Positions 1-7,388 are shown, counted from the first letter of the stretch. The stretch is 12,403 bases of DNA from Candidatus Thorarchaeota archaeon (GCA_016840965.1 JAEORI010000242.1:1-12403); one strand, 5' to 3'. Numbers and translations are program-made. The notes: generated by a model from the sequence alone, not told the origin.

Positions 1-963
1 CTTGGATGGATTCTAGATGAATACCAAAAAGGCAACAAGTTTGTACTCTATACAGGAAGAGGTCCAAGCGGTATCACGCATATTGGTCATTTGGTACCAT
101 GGATGTTTACAAAATGGATGCAAGAAAAGTTTGACACACGACTCTACTTCCAAATGACAAACGATGAGAAATACTTCTTCGAACCTCATCTCAGTCTAGA
201 CGATGTCCGTAAATTTACCTATGATAATACTCTCGACCTTTTGGCACTTGGCTTTGAACCAGAGAACACCTACATCATTCAAGACATTGAACACATCGAT
301 CTTCTTTATGAGATTGCTGTCGAGGTAGCTAGAAAAGTCACCTTTTCAACGGTAAAAGCTGTCTTTGGTTTTGATAATAGCACAAACATTGGATCGACCT
401 GGCATCCAGCAATCCAAGCCGTGCCAGCATTCTTGCATTCTTGGATCTATGGAAAGAACACTCCCTGCATCATTCCCTGCGCTATTGATCAAGATCCATT
501 CTGGAGAGTGACCCGCGATGTTGCGGAACGGCTAGGATACTACAAACCTGCAAGTATTCAATGTTCATTCGTACCCGGACTAAAAGAAGGAGGGAAGATG
601 TCTTCATCTGATCCAATGTCAGCTGTCTTTACGACTGACACTCCAAAGATGGCAAAGAAGAAAGTCATGGCTGCATTCACAGGCGGTCGGGCTACTGTGG
701 AGGAACAGAGAAAACTAGGTGCAAATCCAGACATCTGCAGTGTATTCAAGTACTACAATTTTATCTTCATGCCAAACGATACTGATTTGGCTGATATAGA
801 GAAGAAATGTCGTGGTGGAGACATTCTCTGTGGTGAATGTAAGCAAATTCTAGCTCCTATGATGATGGAGTTTCTGGAGAAACATCAAGCAGCCAGAGAT
901 GATGTTACAGACCGCGTTCATGAATTCTCAGCAGATCGACTTCGTGAAGATATCCATAGGTAA
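1..963 (+). CDS. trpS: Tryptophanyl-tRNA synthetase, eukaryote/archaeal type, 5' partial
   Basis: This class I aminoacyl-tRNA synthetase charges tRNA-Trp with tryptophan in the cytoplasm. The frame is open from the first base, so the start and N-terminal residues lie outside the window; the TTG at 91 falls inside the HIGH region and is not a start. The 320 visible residues begin with a beta strand leading to TGRGPSGITHIGH (HIGH signature at visible residues 27-30), which binds ATP. FTKWMQ, QMTNDEKYFFE and the AIDQDPFWR segment (bases 481-507) are typical of the human WARS/archaeal group rather than the bacterial one. The second ATP signature, KMSSS, is at visible residues 199-203. The end (HQAARDDVTDRV and on) matches the family C-terminus, so the 3' end is complete. 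No U-rich terminator follows. Confidence 0.96.
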   Translation, partial: LGWILDEYQKGNKFVLYTGRGPSGITHIGHLVPWMFTKWMQEKFDTRLYFQMTNDEKYFFEPHLSLDDVRKFTYDNTLDLLALGFEPENTYIIQDIEHIDLLYEIAVEVARKVTFSTVKAVFGFDNSTNIGSTWHPAIQAVPAFLHSWIYGKNTPCIIPCAIDQDPFWRVTRDVAERLGYYKPASIQCSFVPGLKEGGKMSSSDPMSAVFTTDTPKMAKKKVMAAFTGGRATVEEQRKLGANPDICSVFKYYNFIFMPNDTDLADIEKKCRGGDILCGECKQILAPMMMEFLEKHQAARDDVTDRVHEFSADRLREDIHR

Positions 964-992
964 AACAACATTCAACATGCAAGAATAGAACT

Positions 993-1000
993 CTTAATTA
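993..1000 (+). promoter_or_regulatory. Candidate box A (CTTAATTA) of the membrane-protein gene
   Basis: CTTAATTA lies 46 nt before the GTG at 1039. Archaeal spacing from box A would put the transcript start near 1022, just before the Shine-Dalgarno sequence. It resembles the CTTAAAT elements at 1766 and 6832. The call rests on position and AT-richness only. Confidence 0.3.
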
Positions 1001-1024
1001 TGAAGATATTCATCAGCTGAATCA

Positions 1025-1030
1025 GAGGTG
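1025..1030 (+). promoter_or_regulatory. Shine-Dalgarno GAGGTG fixing the GTG start at 1039
   Basis: GAGGTG ends 8 nt before GTG 1039. No ATG lies nearby in the frame, so this site decides the start of the membrane protein. Confidence 0.65.
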
Positions 1031-1038
1031 GGACTGAA

Positions 1039-1728
1039 GTGGCTCTTTCAAATGTAATAACCGAGTATATTCAAGATTGCGAGCCTTACTGGTTAGCAGT
1101 AAGGATAGGGATTTTTGGTGTGATTATTACCATTATTGCTGATTTTATCTATGAATCTCTTTTGATATTTTATATTGATAGTACGTACATCAGCGTGCAA
1201 CAGCTAGCGTATCTACTATCAATTCCAAATGGATTGCATTTCATCGGAGGGATTATGGGTTCTGTGGGGTTTGTGGGAGTTTTCTCAATGAAAAGAAGTT
1301 TGCTTGGTCTTGTTTTTCCACTGAAATTCATCGCAGGTCTTTTAATTACTTCAGGGATTTTCTGGATTTATTTGTCAGGTGGTATCACATATCTAATTTT
1401 GAATAATATTCAAACTGCTATAGGTTATGTGTTTGCATTCGTGGGAGGTTTGGTCTTACTAACAATATGGCGAAAGAGTGTTAATACCTACTTCCTGATT
1501 TCATATGCACTTCTCTACATGTTTGGAGGTTTATTGTCATATTTTGTGTTCCAATTACTCTTTGGAAGCTCTTTACCAATTAATAGTGGGTTTGACCATC
1601 TCATAGGATCTCTTCCTAGTTTGGTTCTTGGATTAATCGTGTCTTTAATGAATATCATCTTCTTTTATCTAGAAGGTCGAGCTGGTTGTATTGCTCTTGA
1701 TGAAATTCATGTAAGTTATACTACATGA
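1039..1728 (+). CDS. Six-span integral membrane protein, unknown function
   Basis: I do not recognise this 229-residue protein. It starts at GTG behind a good ribosome site. Six hydrophobic stretches are visible, at about residues 20-46, 62-82, 88-111, 115-144, 150-175 and 189-211. Loops are very short, and charged residues are almost confined to the N-terminus, the loop near 84-87 (MKR), the loop near 144-147 (WRK) and the C-terminal tail. There is no cleavable signal peptide, no conserved catalytic motif and no obvious ligand-binding cluster; the last 18 residues are polar and probably cytoplasmic. Base composition matches the neighbours. The 75-nt gap from trpS with its own box-A-like element suggests separate transcription. 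It could be a small transporter or a lineage-specific membrane protein, but the sequence does not say which. Confidence 0.8.
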   Translation: MALSNVITEYIQDCEPYWLAVRIGIFGVIITIIADFIYESLLIFYIDSTYISVQQLAYLLSIPNGLHFIGGIMGSVGFVGVFSMKRSLLGLVFPLKFIAGLLITSGIFWIYLSGGITYLILNNIQTAIGYVFAFVGGLVLLTIWRKSVNTYFLISYALLYMFGGLLSYFVFQLLFGSSLPINSGFDHLIGSLPSLVLGLIVSLMNIIFFYLEGRAGCIALDEIHVSYTT

Positions 1729-1730
1729 AA

Positions 1731-1753
1731 AACCATTTTATTAGCGAATGGTT
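1731..1753 (+). repeat. Short hairpin after the membrane-protein gene
   Basis: The arms AACCATT (1731-1737) and AATGGTT (1747-1753) are a perfect 7-bp inverted repeat around a 9-nt loop, two bases after the stop codon. No T-run follows, so it may be a 3'-end stability hairpin rather than a classical terminator. Confidence 0.4.
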
Positions 1754-1765
1754 GTGTGACGAAGT

Positions 1766-1772
1766 CTTAAAT
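1766..1772 (+). promoter_or_regulatory. Candidate box A (CTTAAAT) of the zinc-ribbon pair
   Basis: CTTAAAT lies 55 nt before ATG 1821, which predicts a transcript start near 1795 and a leader of about 26 nt carrying the GGAGAG site. The same heptamer is found before the YbjN-like gene at 6832. This is a motif and position call only. Confidence 0.35.
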
Positions 1773-1807
1773 GCCTATGTCGTGAATTGCGTTTAGACAC
1801 AGACTCC

Positions 1808-1813
1808 GGAGAG
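1808..1813 (+). promoter_or_regulatory. Shine-Dalgarno GGAGAG fixing the ATG at 1821
   Basis: GGAGAG ends 7 nt before ATG 1821 but only one base before the TTG at 1815, so it supports ATG 1821 as the start. Another in-frame ATG at 1848 aligns with the paralogue's first Met but has a poorer ribosome site. Confidence 0.6.
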
Positions 1814-1820
1814 TTTGATA

Positions 1821-2855
1821 ATGGGTTCAGAAGCAGAAGCAGCGGACATGTTCAAGTGTCCTGTCTGCAATGGAAATGTAAAGACCGGACCCGACGACAT
1901 TGTAATTACTTGTACGTATTGTGGTAGTACTACCACTGATGAAGGAAAGGCGATTGGCGATCACCTAATGGAAACTGCTGTCGACGTGGATGCACGCACA
2001 GAAGGTTTCCGCAACTTCCTCGACAAAAACAAGGGGATGAACAAGTCTCTGGTTAAAGAGGCACAAGTTATCGAGAATCGTCTAATCTATGTTCCAGTCT
2101 GGACTGCTAAAGTCAAGGCTGATTCGTACTACAAGGGTTACAAAACAGTCCAAGTTCCGGTACAAAAAACAAGGACTGTCAGGGATTCTGATGGTCACAC
2201 AAGAACCGAAACCTACACTGACTATGAAACAGGATATGTGCCTGTACAAGATGAGATTCACACAGATACTGATGAACCTCTCTTAGCTAGGAAAGGTGCT
2301 AGGTTTTATGGTCTTGAAGAGTATCTTAAGACCGTCAGCCTGAGTCACACAGTACCTTATGATTTTGAGAAGATAAAAGACCTTGAACCAACAATCCTGA
2401 ATGCTGAGATTGGTTCTGAAGAGTTTGAGAAAGCCATCCATGGACGCGTAGCTGACAGACACAGATCTCAAGCCGCTAGTGGACTCGCTGAGCTTTTCGA
2501 TTGTAGAACAACAACCAGTGTGAGAGGAACAACATACCTACAGGCACCATTCTCATTGGTACGCTATAAATACCAAGGAGACCTCTACAAGACGGCCATC
2601 GACGGTAATACTGGAAAAGTCGTTCTTGGAGAGATTCCTATTAGTAGAGGTCAACGCGCTCTTTGGACAATCATTGGCCTAATTGGTATCATCGTTGCTG
2701 GTGTTGGTGGAGAACTTCTTTTCATGGCAATGAACGCAACCACTGATGATACCTTGTTTATGATAGGCGGGATTGCGTCTACAATCCTAGGAATAATAAT
2801 GACATTCTTTGGGTTCAGGGTGTTGGTAATGACCGAACGGACCAAGAAGGGGTGA
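1821..2855 (+). CDS. Zinc-ribbon membrane protein, first of a tandem paralogue pair
   Basis: This 344-residue protein has a rubredoxin/TFIIB-like zinc ribbon at the N-terminus (Cys13, Cys16, Cys31, Cys34; CPVC and CTYC knuckles). A soluble middle region of about 240 residues follows. It has a YVPVW motif at 90-94 and a long polar beta-rich insert (about 100-150) with VPVQ repeated at 112-115 and 140-143. The strand LVRYKYQGDLYKTAIDGNTG (247-266) comes next. Two membrane spans close the protein (about 280-303 and 312-335), followed by a short basic tail. Known bacterial and archaeal proteins combine such a zinc ribbon with a YxPxW strand and a 'GxTGxV' strand, but I know of no assigned function. 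It is probably membrane-anchored with the ribbon in the cytoplasm. Only 4 nt separate it from its paralogue, so the two are very likely co-transcribed and may form a heteromer (inference). Confidence 0.88.
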   Translation: MGSEAEAADMFKCPVCNGNVKTGPDDIVITCTYCGSTTTDEGKAIGDHLMETAVDVDARTEGFRNFLDKNKGMNKSLVKEAQVIENRLIYVPVWTAKVKADSYYKGYKTVQVPVQKTRTVRDSDGHTRTETYTDYETGYVPVQDEIHTDTDEPLLARKGARFYGLEEYLKTVSLSHTVPYDFEKIKDLEPTILNAEIGSEEFEKAIHGRVADRHRSQAASGLAELFDCRTTTSVRGTTYLQAPFSLVRYKYQGDLYKTAIDGNTGKVVLGEIPISRGQRALWTIIGLIGIIVAGVGGELLFMAMNATTDDTLFMIGGIASTILGIIMTFFGFRVLVMTERTKKG

Positions 2856-2859
2856 TAAT

Positions 2860-3831
2860 ATGGCAAGATGTGCGTTTTGTGATGCAGATTTTCAAACAGG
2901 TCCTGGAGACCTTCTTCTAGTATGCCCATATTGTGGTACGGCTCAAACAACCGATGGTGCAAAGTTCAAAGACCACTACATGATACGTGTACACTTTGAT
3001 CAATACGAGTCGCAGACAACCCTTCTTGATTGGGTGTCGAAGCAGCTTGGTGCTCCGGCTGACCTGCCTGTACAGGCAAAGTTCGTCCAAGCCCAGCAAA
3101 TCTGGTATCCATTTTGGATTAGCAGAGTTGATGCAGACACAACCTATCACGGTCTTGGAAGGGATGCTCATTTCCATAATGAATGGCCACAACGCAGAGG
3201 TGCTTACAAAAATATTGAGTACTTCTGGAAACCGGAATCAGGCCAGTTCACGAGAAGACATGAGATCAATATCGCAGCTGTGAAGGACATTGATCCTGAT
3301 ATTCGAGGACATCCAATTCCGACACGAGCAAAGGAATTCTTCAGTCATGCTCATGCAGAGGAATTTGATGGTAAAGTCCTGCATAGTAACATGACTATGG
3401 AACAAGCGAAAGAATCTGCCAAACAGATGGCTATGGAGCGACAAACACAACTGATCCTATCCGAAGTTGATAAGATCGAGTCAAGACAAGATCGAATCGA
3501 TGTTGGTGAAACATTCCTGATTCATGTTCCTGTCTGGGAACTTGAGTATAGGTATGGCAATCGTAAGTACAAAGCTTCAGTATCTGCACCGACGGGATAT
3601 GTTATTGAAAGCAAATATCCACGTTCTATGGCATTTAGAGCAGCAGGAATTGGAGTGGGTCTCATAATGCTATTGATAGGTATTGGTCTTGTTGCTTTAG
3701 CTCTCGATGTTCTTGGACTCGGTGCGATATTACCTGGTGGCGGATTGATATCAGGTGGTCTCCTATCAATTATTGGTTTAGTCTTAATGTATAAGGGTGC
3801 TTCTAGAAAGGAAGCCAAAGAGAAGGTGTAG
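2860..3831 (+). CDS. Zinc-ribbon membrane protein, second of a tandem paralogue pair
   Basis: This 323-residue protein has the same plan as the preceding gene. The zinc ribbon is Cys4, Cys7, Cys22, Cys25 with the shared TGPGD and PYCG context. An IWYPFW motif at 81-86 matches the paralogue's IYVPVW. A helical stretch rich in Met, Gln and charged residues spans about 176-212. FLIHVPVWELEYRYG (219-233), running on to SAPTGYVI, corresponds to the paralogue's 'YKYQG...DGNTGKVV' strand. Two membrane segments (about 262-284 and 293-311) and a Lys-rich tail end it. The middle differs: the long beta insert with VPVQ repeats is missing, and a His/Trp-rich segment (about 97-125) takes its place. Its GGGGTGA ribosome site overlaps the previous stop codon, pointing to translational coupling. 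Function is unknown; the parallel architecture shows an old duplication. Confidence 0.88.
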   Translation: MARCAFCDADFQTGPGDLLLVCPYCGTAQTTDGAKFKDHYMIRVHFDQYESQTTLLDWVSKQLGAPADLPVQAKFVQAQQIWYPFWISRVDADTTYHGLGRDAHFHNEWPQRRGAYKNIEYFWKPESGQFTRRHEINIAAVKDIDPDIRGHPIPTRAKEFFSHAHAEEFDGKVLHSNMTMEQAKESAKQMAMERQTQLILSEVDKIESRQDRIDVGETFLIHVPVWELEYRYGNRKYKASVSAPTGYVIESKYPRSMAFRAAGIGVGLIMLLIGIGLVALALDVLGLGAILPGGGLISGGLLSIIGLVLMYKGASRKEAKEKV

Positions 3832-3855
3832 GTCAATCCTACCCTCCTTTTTTTT
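3825..3855 (+). terminator. Hairpin plus T8 terminator of the zinc-ribbon operon
   Basis: GTAGG (3828-3832) pairs with CCTAC (3838-3842) across a TCAAT loop. Two further G-C pairs (3825/3844 and 3826/3843) form outside a bulged T3827. After TCC come eight T residues (3848-3855). The stem overlaps the TAG stop. This is the clearest terminator in the window for + strand transcription. On the - strand the T-run reads as A8, so it is not a U-tract terminator for the convergent gene. Confidence 0.75.
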
Positions 3856-3860
3856 AATTA

Positions 3861-5021
3861 TTATGAACTACCTATTGGTGAAGGGTATTCAACAGTCTTG
3901 AAGACACCACCAAAATCATCCAGAAGTGACCTCTCTTTTGTCCACACACTGATGTCGGGCGCAAGTAGAGTTTCTAGAACTGTGATTGCATTCTCTTTCG
4001 TGTCCAAAATAATCTGGTCTGATTCTAGAGCTGCACTAACCCCTGCACGAACTAACCATGGTCCAAGTATGTTATTGCTATTATTCCGAGCGTAATGAAA
4101 AATTGTGATGTGGGCACACTCATTTTGTGCCACAAGATCTCTGTATGCTGAGAATCTTGCATGGTCTGCCAACACAGCGGTTTTGGAGTCAATTGTAATA
4201 TTTTTGACCCCTTCTAAACTAACATCACGTTCAAAGCTTCTTTGAGTCCTTTCTATCCTGAAATAGTCTACGCTTGGGGGTCCGGGTTGACAGAATAGAG
4301 TGAAATTCTCTCCATGAATCTCTGATTTCCCAATTCTGTATGATGTTGAAATTGATTTCCCACAAAGTTCTATCAAGCAGCGGCTGATATAGGCGTCAAT
4401 TACTGCTTTGTATGCTCCTCGTGTTGGCACAAATCTTCTACCTTCCAATCGGCCAAGTAATCCAACTGACATCAGGCGTGCGACTTGATCCAGTGAGTAG
4501 TCATAATCAAGTAGTTTCCATGCGGCTTCCGATGCAGGAATATCTAATCCTACAATTCTTTTTGCTACTCTACTAATCTCCGGCTCTGAAACAATTTCCA
4601 ATGAATTAATTCTTACAATAGAGCCTGCAGGCAGCTGTCCTCCAAGTGGATACAGATTCCGTGGAGGTAGGTTGGGACCTTCTACTTCAATAGCTACAGG
4701 GCTGACAGAGAGTGCAATTGTCTGCAGTGCTTCAACTAATTTTGATGGTTCTTTTTCGCGTGCATCGACGGGAATCGTGAACCTATGTAACCGTCGGCGC
4801 ATGGATAAGATGGCCTCTCTATCCAACCCAATCCATGCCTCAGGATGATCAAATATAGAGAGATATTCCGAGGGTTCAGTTGAAGCTAAAACACTCGCCA
4901 TCAGGATCGGATACTTTGCAGCTTCCACAGATATGCCGGGTGGACTAAATGCTGTTATTTTTCGATATGATTCAGACTGGTTAAGCTGCATCTGTGTAGT
5001 ATGGATTTGATCGAGTGCCAT
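3861..5021 (-). CDS. Protein of unknown function with possible winged-helix segment
   Basis: I do not recognise this 386-residue soluble protein. The start is the ATG at 5021, preceded at 5-nt spacing by GGGGA; the in-frame TTG at 5063 has no such site. It has no signal peptide or membrane span. Residues about 165-202 read like a winged helix-turn-helix (two helices with YSLDQVARLMSVGLLGRLEG, then RRFVPT), which could bind nucleic acid. The first 150 residues are mixed alpha/beta and Pro-rich. The last 120 have alternating strands and helices (NITIDSKTAVLADHARF at 274-290, then HITIFHYARNNSNN), faintly recalling a catalytically dead PLD-like or TrmB-type C-terminal domain; this is speculation, as no HKD motif is present. 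It converges on the zinc-ribbon operon and diverges from the GT-C gene. A DNA-binding regulator is one option. Confidence 0.8.
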   Translation of the reverse strand: MALDQIHTTQMQLNQSESYRKITAFSPPGISVEAAKYPILMASVLASTEPSEYLSIFDHPEAWIGLDREAILSMRRRLHRFTIPVDAREKEPSKLVEALQTIALSVSPVAIEVEGPNLPPRNLYPLGGQLPAGSIVRINSLEIVSEPEISRVAKRIVGLDIPASEAAWKLLDYDYSLDQVARLMSVGLLGRLEGRRFVPTRGAYKAVIDAYISRCLIELCGKSISTSYRIGKSEIHGENFTLFCQPGPPSVDYFRIERTQRSFERDVSLEGVKNITIDSKTAVLADHARFSAYRDLVAQNECAHITIFHYARNNSNNILGPWLVRAGVSAALESDQIILDTKENAITVLETLLAPDISVWTKERSLLDDFGGVFKTVEYPSPIGSS

Positions 5022-5026
5022 TGCTG

Positions 5027-5031
5027 TCCCC
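5027..5031 (-). promoter_or_regulatory. Shine-Dalgarno GGGGA fixing the ATG at 5021
   Basis: On the - strand AAGGGGACAGCA precedes the ATG, giving 5-nt spacing. This favours the 386-residue form over a 14-residue extension to the TTG at 5063. Confidence 0.6.
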
Positions 5032-5070
5032 TTGCTGAATTCGGACCTGTATATCCAAAACAAGGACTTT

Positions 5071-5086
5071 GCTAAGTTTATTCTTC
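5071..5086. promoter_or_regulatory. Candidate shared promoter core between divergent genes
   Basis: This AT-rich stretch reads TAAACTTAG on the - strand, about 50-58 nt before ATG 5021, and AAGTTTATTC on the + strand, about 45-54 nt before the leader ORF at 5131. Either orientation fits archaeal box A spacing, so one element might serve both directions. Evidence is position and composition only. Confidence 0.25.
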
Positions 5087-5130
5087 ATCATCTGCTTCTC
5101 ATTGAACATATTATGAACGGGGTGAGGGAG

Positions 5131-5166
5131 ATGTCCGAAACTAACTCCACCGCGAAAGAAATATAG
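5131..5166 (+). CDS. Possible 11-codon leader ORF before the glycosyltransferase gene
   Basis: ATG 5131 is preceded by GGTGAGGGAG, a better ribosome site than that of the downstream gene, and encodes MSETNSTAKEI before a TAG at 5164. It is in the same frame as the glycosyltransferase but separated from it by four in-frame stops (TAG, TAA, TGA, TGA), so simple readthrough is excluded. It could be a translated leader peptide, a remnant of an older N-terminus, or chance. I favour a leader only weakly. Confidence 0.25.
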   Translation: MSETNSTAKEI

Positions 5167-5196
5167 TCATAATGAGTTTGACGAAGAAGAAGCACG

Positions 5197-6816
5197 ATGG
5201 GAGATTTGAACGAGACCTCTGAGGATGACACAAGCCATGCAATTGAAAGCATTTCAATTGACAAACCAAAGGCAATCATCAGATGGCTTGATAGAAATCG
5301 GGATGATGTTGCAATCTTTATCACAGCAATTATAGCGACAGGTCTCTCTTGTTCTTACTATCTCTTGACCATGCTCTCTTATACAAACCCCGGATTTACA
5401 TTAGATGATTCATGGATTCATCTTCAGTATGCAAGAACTATCTATGAGGGGATTCCTTGGGAATATTCACCAGGTTATCCAAGTACTGGATCAACCAGTC
5501 CCCTGTGGTCATTGATACTCTCTATCTTGTTCTATGTGACCTCAGATCCAATCGGTTTGGCATCAGGTGCCTACATCATTTCAACATGTTTCTATGTAGC
5601 ATCATCATTTGTGGTTGGTAAAATCGTAAGAAACTATACTCAAAGTGTCATATGGGGGGTTCTAGCGATCGTTGGCTTTGTTATCATTCCCCGTAATACC
5701 TGGTTAATGCTCTCTGGAATGGAAACTCCTCTTTTTGTTTTGGTTTTACTACTTTCAATCATCATATTGGATAAAGTCGAAACCAAATATGACCTTGTTC
5801 TGGGATTGCTTGTCGGAGTGGCGTATCTCTCAAGACCTGAGGGAATTATTGTTGCATTAGGTGTTCCAGTTAGATTTCTTATCCTAGCTTATAAGGGAAA
5901 AGTAAACAGAACACGGATTGCCACTTTATTCATATCAGCTGGCTTGGCGACGCTGATCGCATTACCATGGATTATGCATTGTCTAAGTGTTACTGGATTA
6001 CCACTTCCTGATACATTCTATGCAAAAGTGCATGAACCAACAGAATTTGAAATTGGAGCATGGGATTTCTGGTGGACAATATTCGTTGCTCAGATGCCCT
6101 TTCTCCTCATTGGAGTATTTGTAGGGATAATACTAATTGTTAAAGGAAAACCTTTCCCATGGATGTTTGCTGTATCTCTTACTATTTTATATCGATTGAC
6201 TGCTCCTTATGCATCATTAATCAATAATACACGGTATCTTCTTCCAATATTCGATCTTTTCTACATTGTATCCATAATCGCGCTAGCATGGGTTCTTGAG
6301 ATTATTCTTGTTGGAATAATGAAATTTTATAGAGGTCCAGAAGTTAGACTCATCGCTGTTTCTTTCACATTATTCATTCTGATCGTTCCCCTTGTCCCTT
6401 ACTATGTTGACCAAGCTACTTACTATGGACGAGCAGTAAAAACAGTGAATGATTTGCATGTCAACATTGGTCATTGGATGGCTGAGAACACACCAGAAGA
6501 TGCTGTATTTGCTACGCACGATGCTGGTGCTGTTAGATTTATTTCAAACAGGTCAATGATTGATTTAGCTGGTCTTGTGAGTCCAGATATCATTCATGGT
6601 AATATGACTCCACGCGAAACATTGTCGTACCTACGCGAGCATGGGTGTACATATTTTGTGTACTTTAATGAGCTATTTTCATTTTGGACGATATACCTCC
6701 CATCAAGAGCCTATGAGATGGTCTATACTGTCACTATTCCTCCTGAGGTTCATGTAGGAGGAGGCAGACCGACGATGTCAGTTTATCAGATATATTGGGA
6801 ATATACTAGCTACTGA
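5197..6816 (+). CDS. GT-C family membrane glycosyltransferase
   Basis: This 539-residue polytopic enzyme probably moves a sugar from a polyprenyl-phosphate carrier onto a lipid-linked glycan, protein or other acceptor at the outer face of the membrane. A polar N-terminal tail (1-36) precedes the first span (about 38-60). The first external loop carries GFTLDDSWIHLQYAR with the acidic pair Asp70-Asp71, the expected GT-C catalytic/metal site, followed by SPGYPSTGSTSPLW. Further family hallmarks are SGMETPLF (173-180), YLSRPEG (210-216) and NNTRYLLP (343-350). About ten hydrophobic spans run to residue 403. A soluble C-terminal domain follows, with HWMAENTPEDAVFATHDAGA (426-445) and IDLAGLVSP. 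Bacterial and archaeal relatives share these motifs, but donor and acceptor cannot be read from sequence. The ATG lacks a strong Shine-Dalgarno sequence (only GAAGAAGAAG upstream). No glycan-cluster partner lies nearby. Confidence 0.85.
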   Translation: MGDLNETSEDDTSHAIESISIDKPKAIIRWLDRNRDDVAIFITAIIATGLSCSYYLLTMLSYTNPGFTLDDSWIHLQYARTIYEGIPWEYSPGYPSTGSTSPLWSLILSILFYVTSDPIGLASGAYIISTCFYVASSFVVGKIVRNYTQSVIWGVLAIVGFVIIPRNTWLMLSGMETPLFVLVLLLSIIILDKVETKYDLVLGLLVGVAYLSRPEGIIVALGVPVRFLILAYKGKVNRTRIATLFISAGLATLIALPWIMHCLSVTGLPLPDTFYAKVHEPTEFEIGAWDFWWTIFVAQMPFLLIGVFVGIILIVKGKPFPWMFAVSLTILYRLTAPYASLINNTRYLLPIFDLFYIVSIIALAWVLEIILVGIMKFYRGPEVRLIAVSFTLFILIVPLVPYYVDQATYYGRAVKTVNDLHVNIGHWMAENTPEDAVFATHDAGAVRFISNRSMIDLAGLVSPDIIHGNMTPRETLSYLREHGCTYFVYFNELFSFWTIYLPSRAYEMVYTVTIPPEVHVGGGRPTMSVYQIYWEYTSY

Positions 6817-6831
6817 TTAATTTCGCAAATG

Positions 6832-6838
6832 CTTAAAT
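6832..6838 (+). promoter_or_regulatory. Candidate box A (CTTAAAT) of the YbjN-like gene
   Basis: CTTAAAT lies 43 nt before TTG 6875 and is identical to the heptamer at 1766. The expected transcript start near 6860 would leave a very short leader beginning at the GGAGG site. Confidence 0.4.
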
Positions 6839-6862
6839 CAATCAATCCCGCCACATGGTTTT

Positions 6863-6867
6863 GGAGG
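6863..6867 (+). promoter_or_regulatory. Shine-Dalgarno GGAGG fixing the TTG start at 6875
   Basis: GGAGG ends 7 nt before TTG 6875. The next in-frame ATG would delete 16 residues including the first helix, so the site decides the start. Confidence 0.7.
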
Positions 6868-6874
6868 AAGTAGA

Positions 6875-7327
6875 TTGGTTGATGTTCGGAGCCAAATAGA
6901 GGAATATTTGGACATCCTAAATATGAGGTATTACTGGAATGAAGAAGAAGGGGTCTTTGAACTCATCTTTAGCGAAAGGAAGGACGAACTATCTGCAAGC
7001 GAATCAACAGAAGATGATGCTCTGTCATTCAAATATACAGTTTTCATCAGACCTGGAGAAAAATGGATCCAGGTCTATGCTGCTGTATACCCATTAAACG
7101 ATGTGCCCGATGAGAAGAAGCAATCTGTCATTCTTGATTTACTCCACGCAAATAGAAAATATGCAGAGGTTTGTTTTGATTTTGATGATACTCGTGGATG
7201 TATTGGTACATCTCAGGAGATGATGATTAAAGGCTTGAATTTTGATGCGTTTCGCGAAGAGTTTCTCGCTGTACCATGGGCAGTCAAGAAATTTTGGACA
7301 GAGATAGCCAAGAAGCATAGTTTGTAG
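6875..7327 (+). CDS. YbjN-like / secretion-chaperone-fold small protein
   Basis: This 150-residue acidic cytoplasmic protein starts at TTG. Its pattern is an N-terminal helix (RSQIEEYLDILN), strands with YYWNEEEGVFELIFSE, a strand KYTVFIRPGEKWIQVYAAVY (53-72), the turn PLNDVPDEKK, a helix ending in LLHANRK (88-94), the strand VCFDFDDTRGCIG, and a C-terminal helix (FDAFREEFLAVPWAVKKFW). This order matches the YbjN and type III secretion chaperone-like fold, whose archaeal members are mostly uncharacterised and thought to bind protein partners. There is no catalytic motif and no membrane span. It lies 58 nt after the glycosyltransferase gene with its own promoter-like element and converges on AlaX-L. 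The fold call is by pattern only; function is unknown. Confidence 0.78.
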   Translation: MVDVRSQIEEYLDILNMRYYWNEEEGVFELIFSERKDELSASESTEDDALSFKYTVFIRPGEKWIQVYAAVYPLNDVPDEKKQSVILDLLHANRKYAEVCFDFDDTRGCIGTSQEMMIKGLNFDAFREEFLAVPWAVKKFWTEIAKKHSL

Positions 7328-7388
7328 TGAACGACTTATCAATTACAAATAATAACCGATTCATAGTTTGTCCACAATATTGACGAGA

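Noticed and set aside
91..93. TTG as start of a shorter tryptophanyl-tRNA synthetase
   Set aside because: The frame is open to base 1 and the HIGH signature lies just upstream (79-90), so the gene begins outside the window.
1815..1820. TTG 1815 as start of the first zinc-ribbon gene
   Set aside because: The Shine-Dalgarno GGAGAG would almost touch it; ATG 1821 two codons later has correct spacing.
3522..3836. 104-residue open frame opposite the second zinc-ribbon gene
   Set aside because: It is antisense to the membrane-span coding part; its Pro/Ile-rich content mirrors the opposite strand.
3848..3855. T8 tract as terminator for the - strand gene ending at 3861
   Set aside because: On the - strand it reads as A8, so it can only serve + strand transcription.
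5022..5063. N-terminal extension to TTG 5063 for the - strand gene at 3861-5021
   Set aside because: No ribosome site precedes it, while ATG 5021 has GGGGA at ideal spacing.
5172..5222. 16-codon ORF overlapping the start of the glycosyltransferase gene
   Set aside because: It overlaps the main gene in another frame and has no ribosome site.
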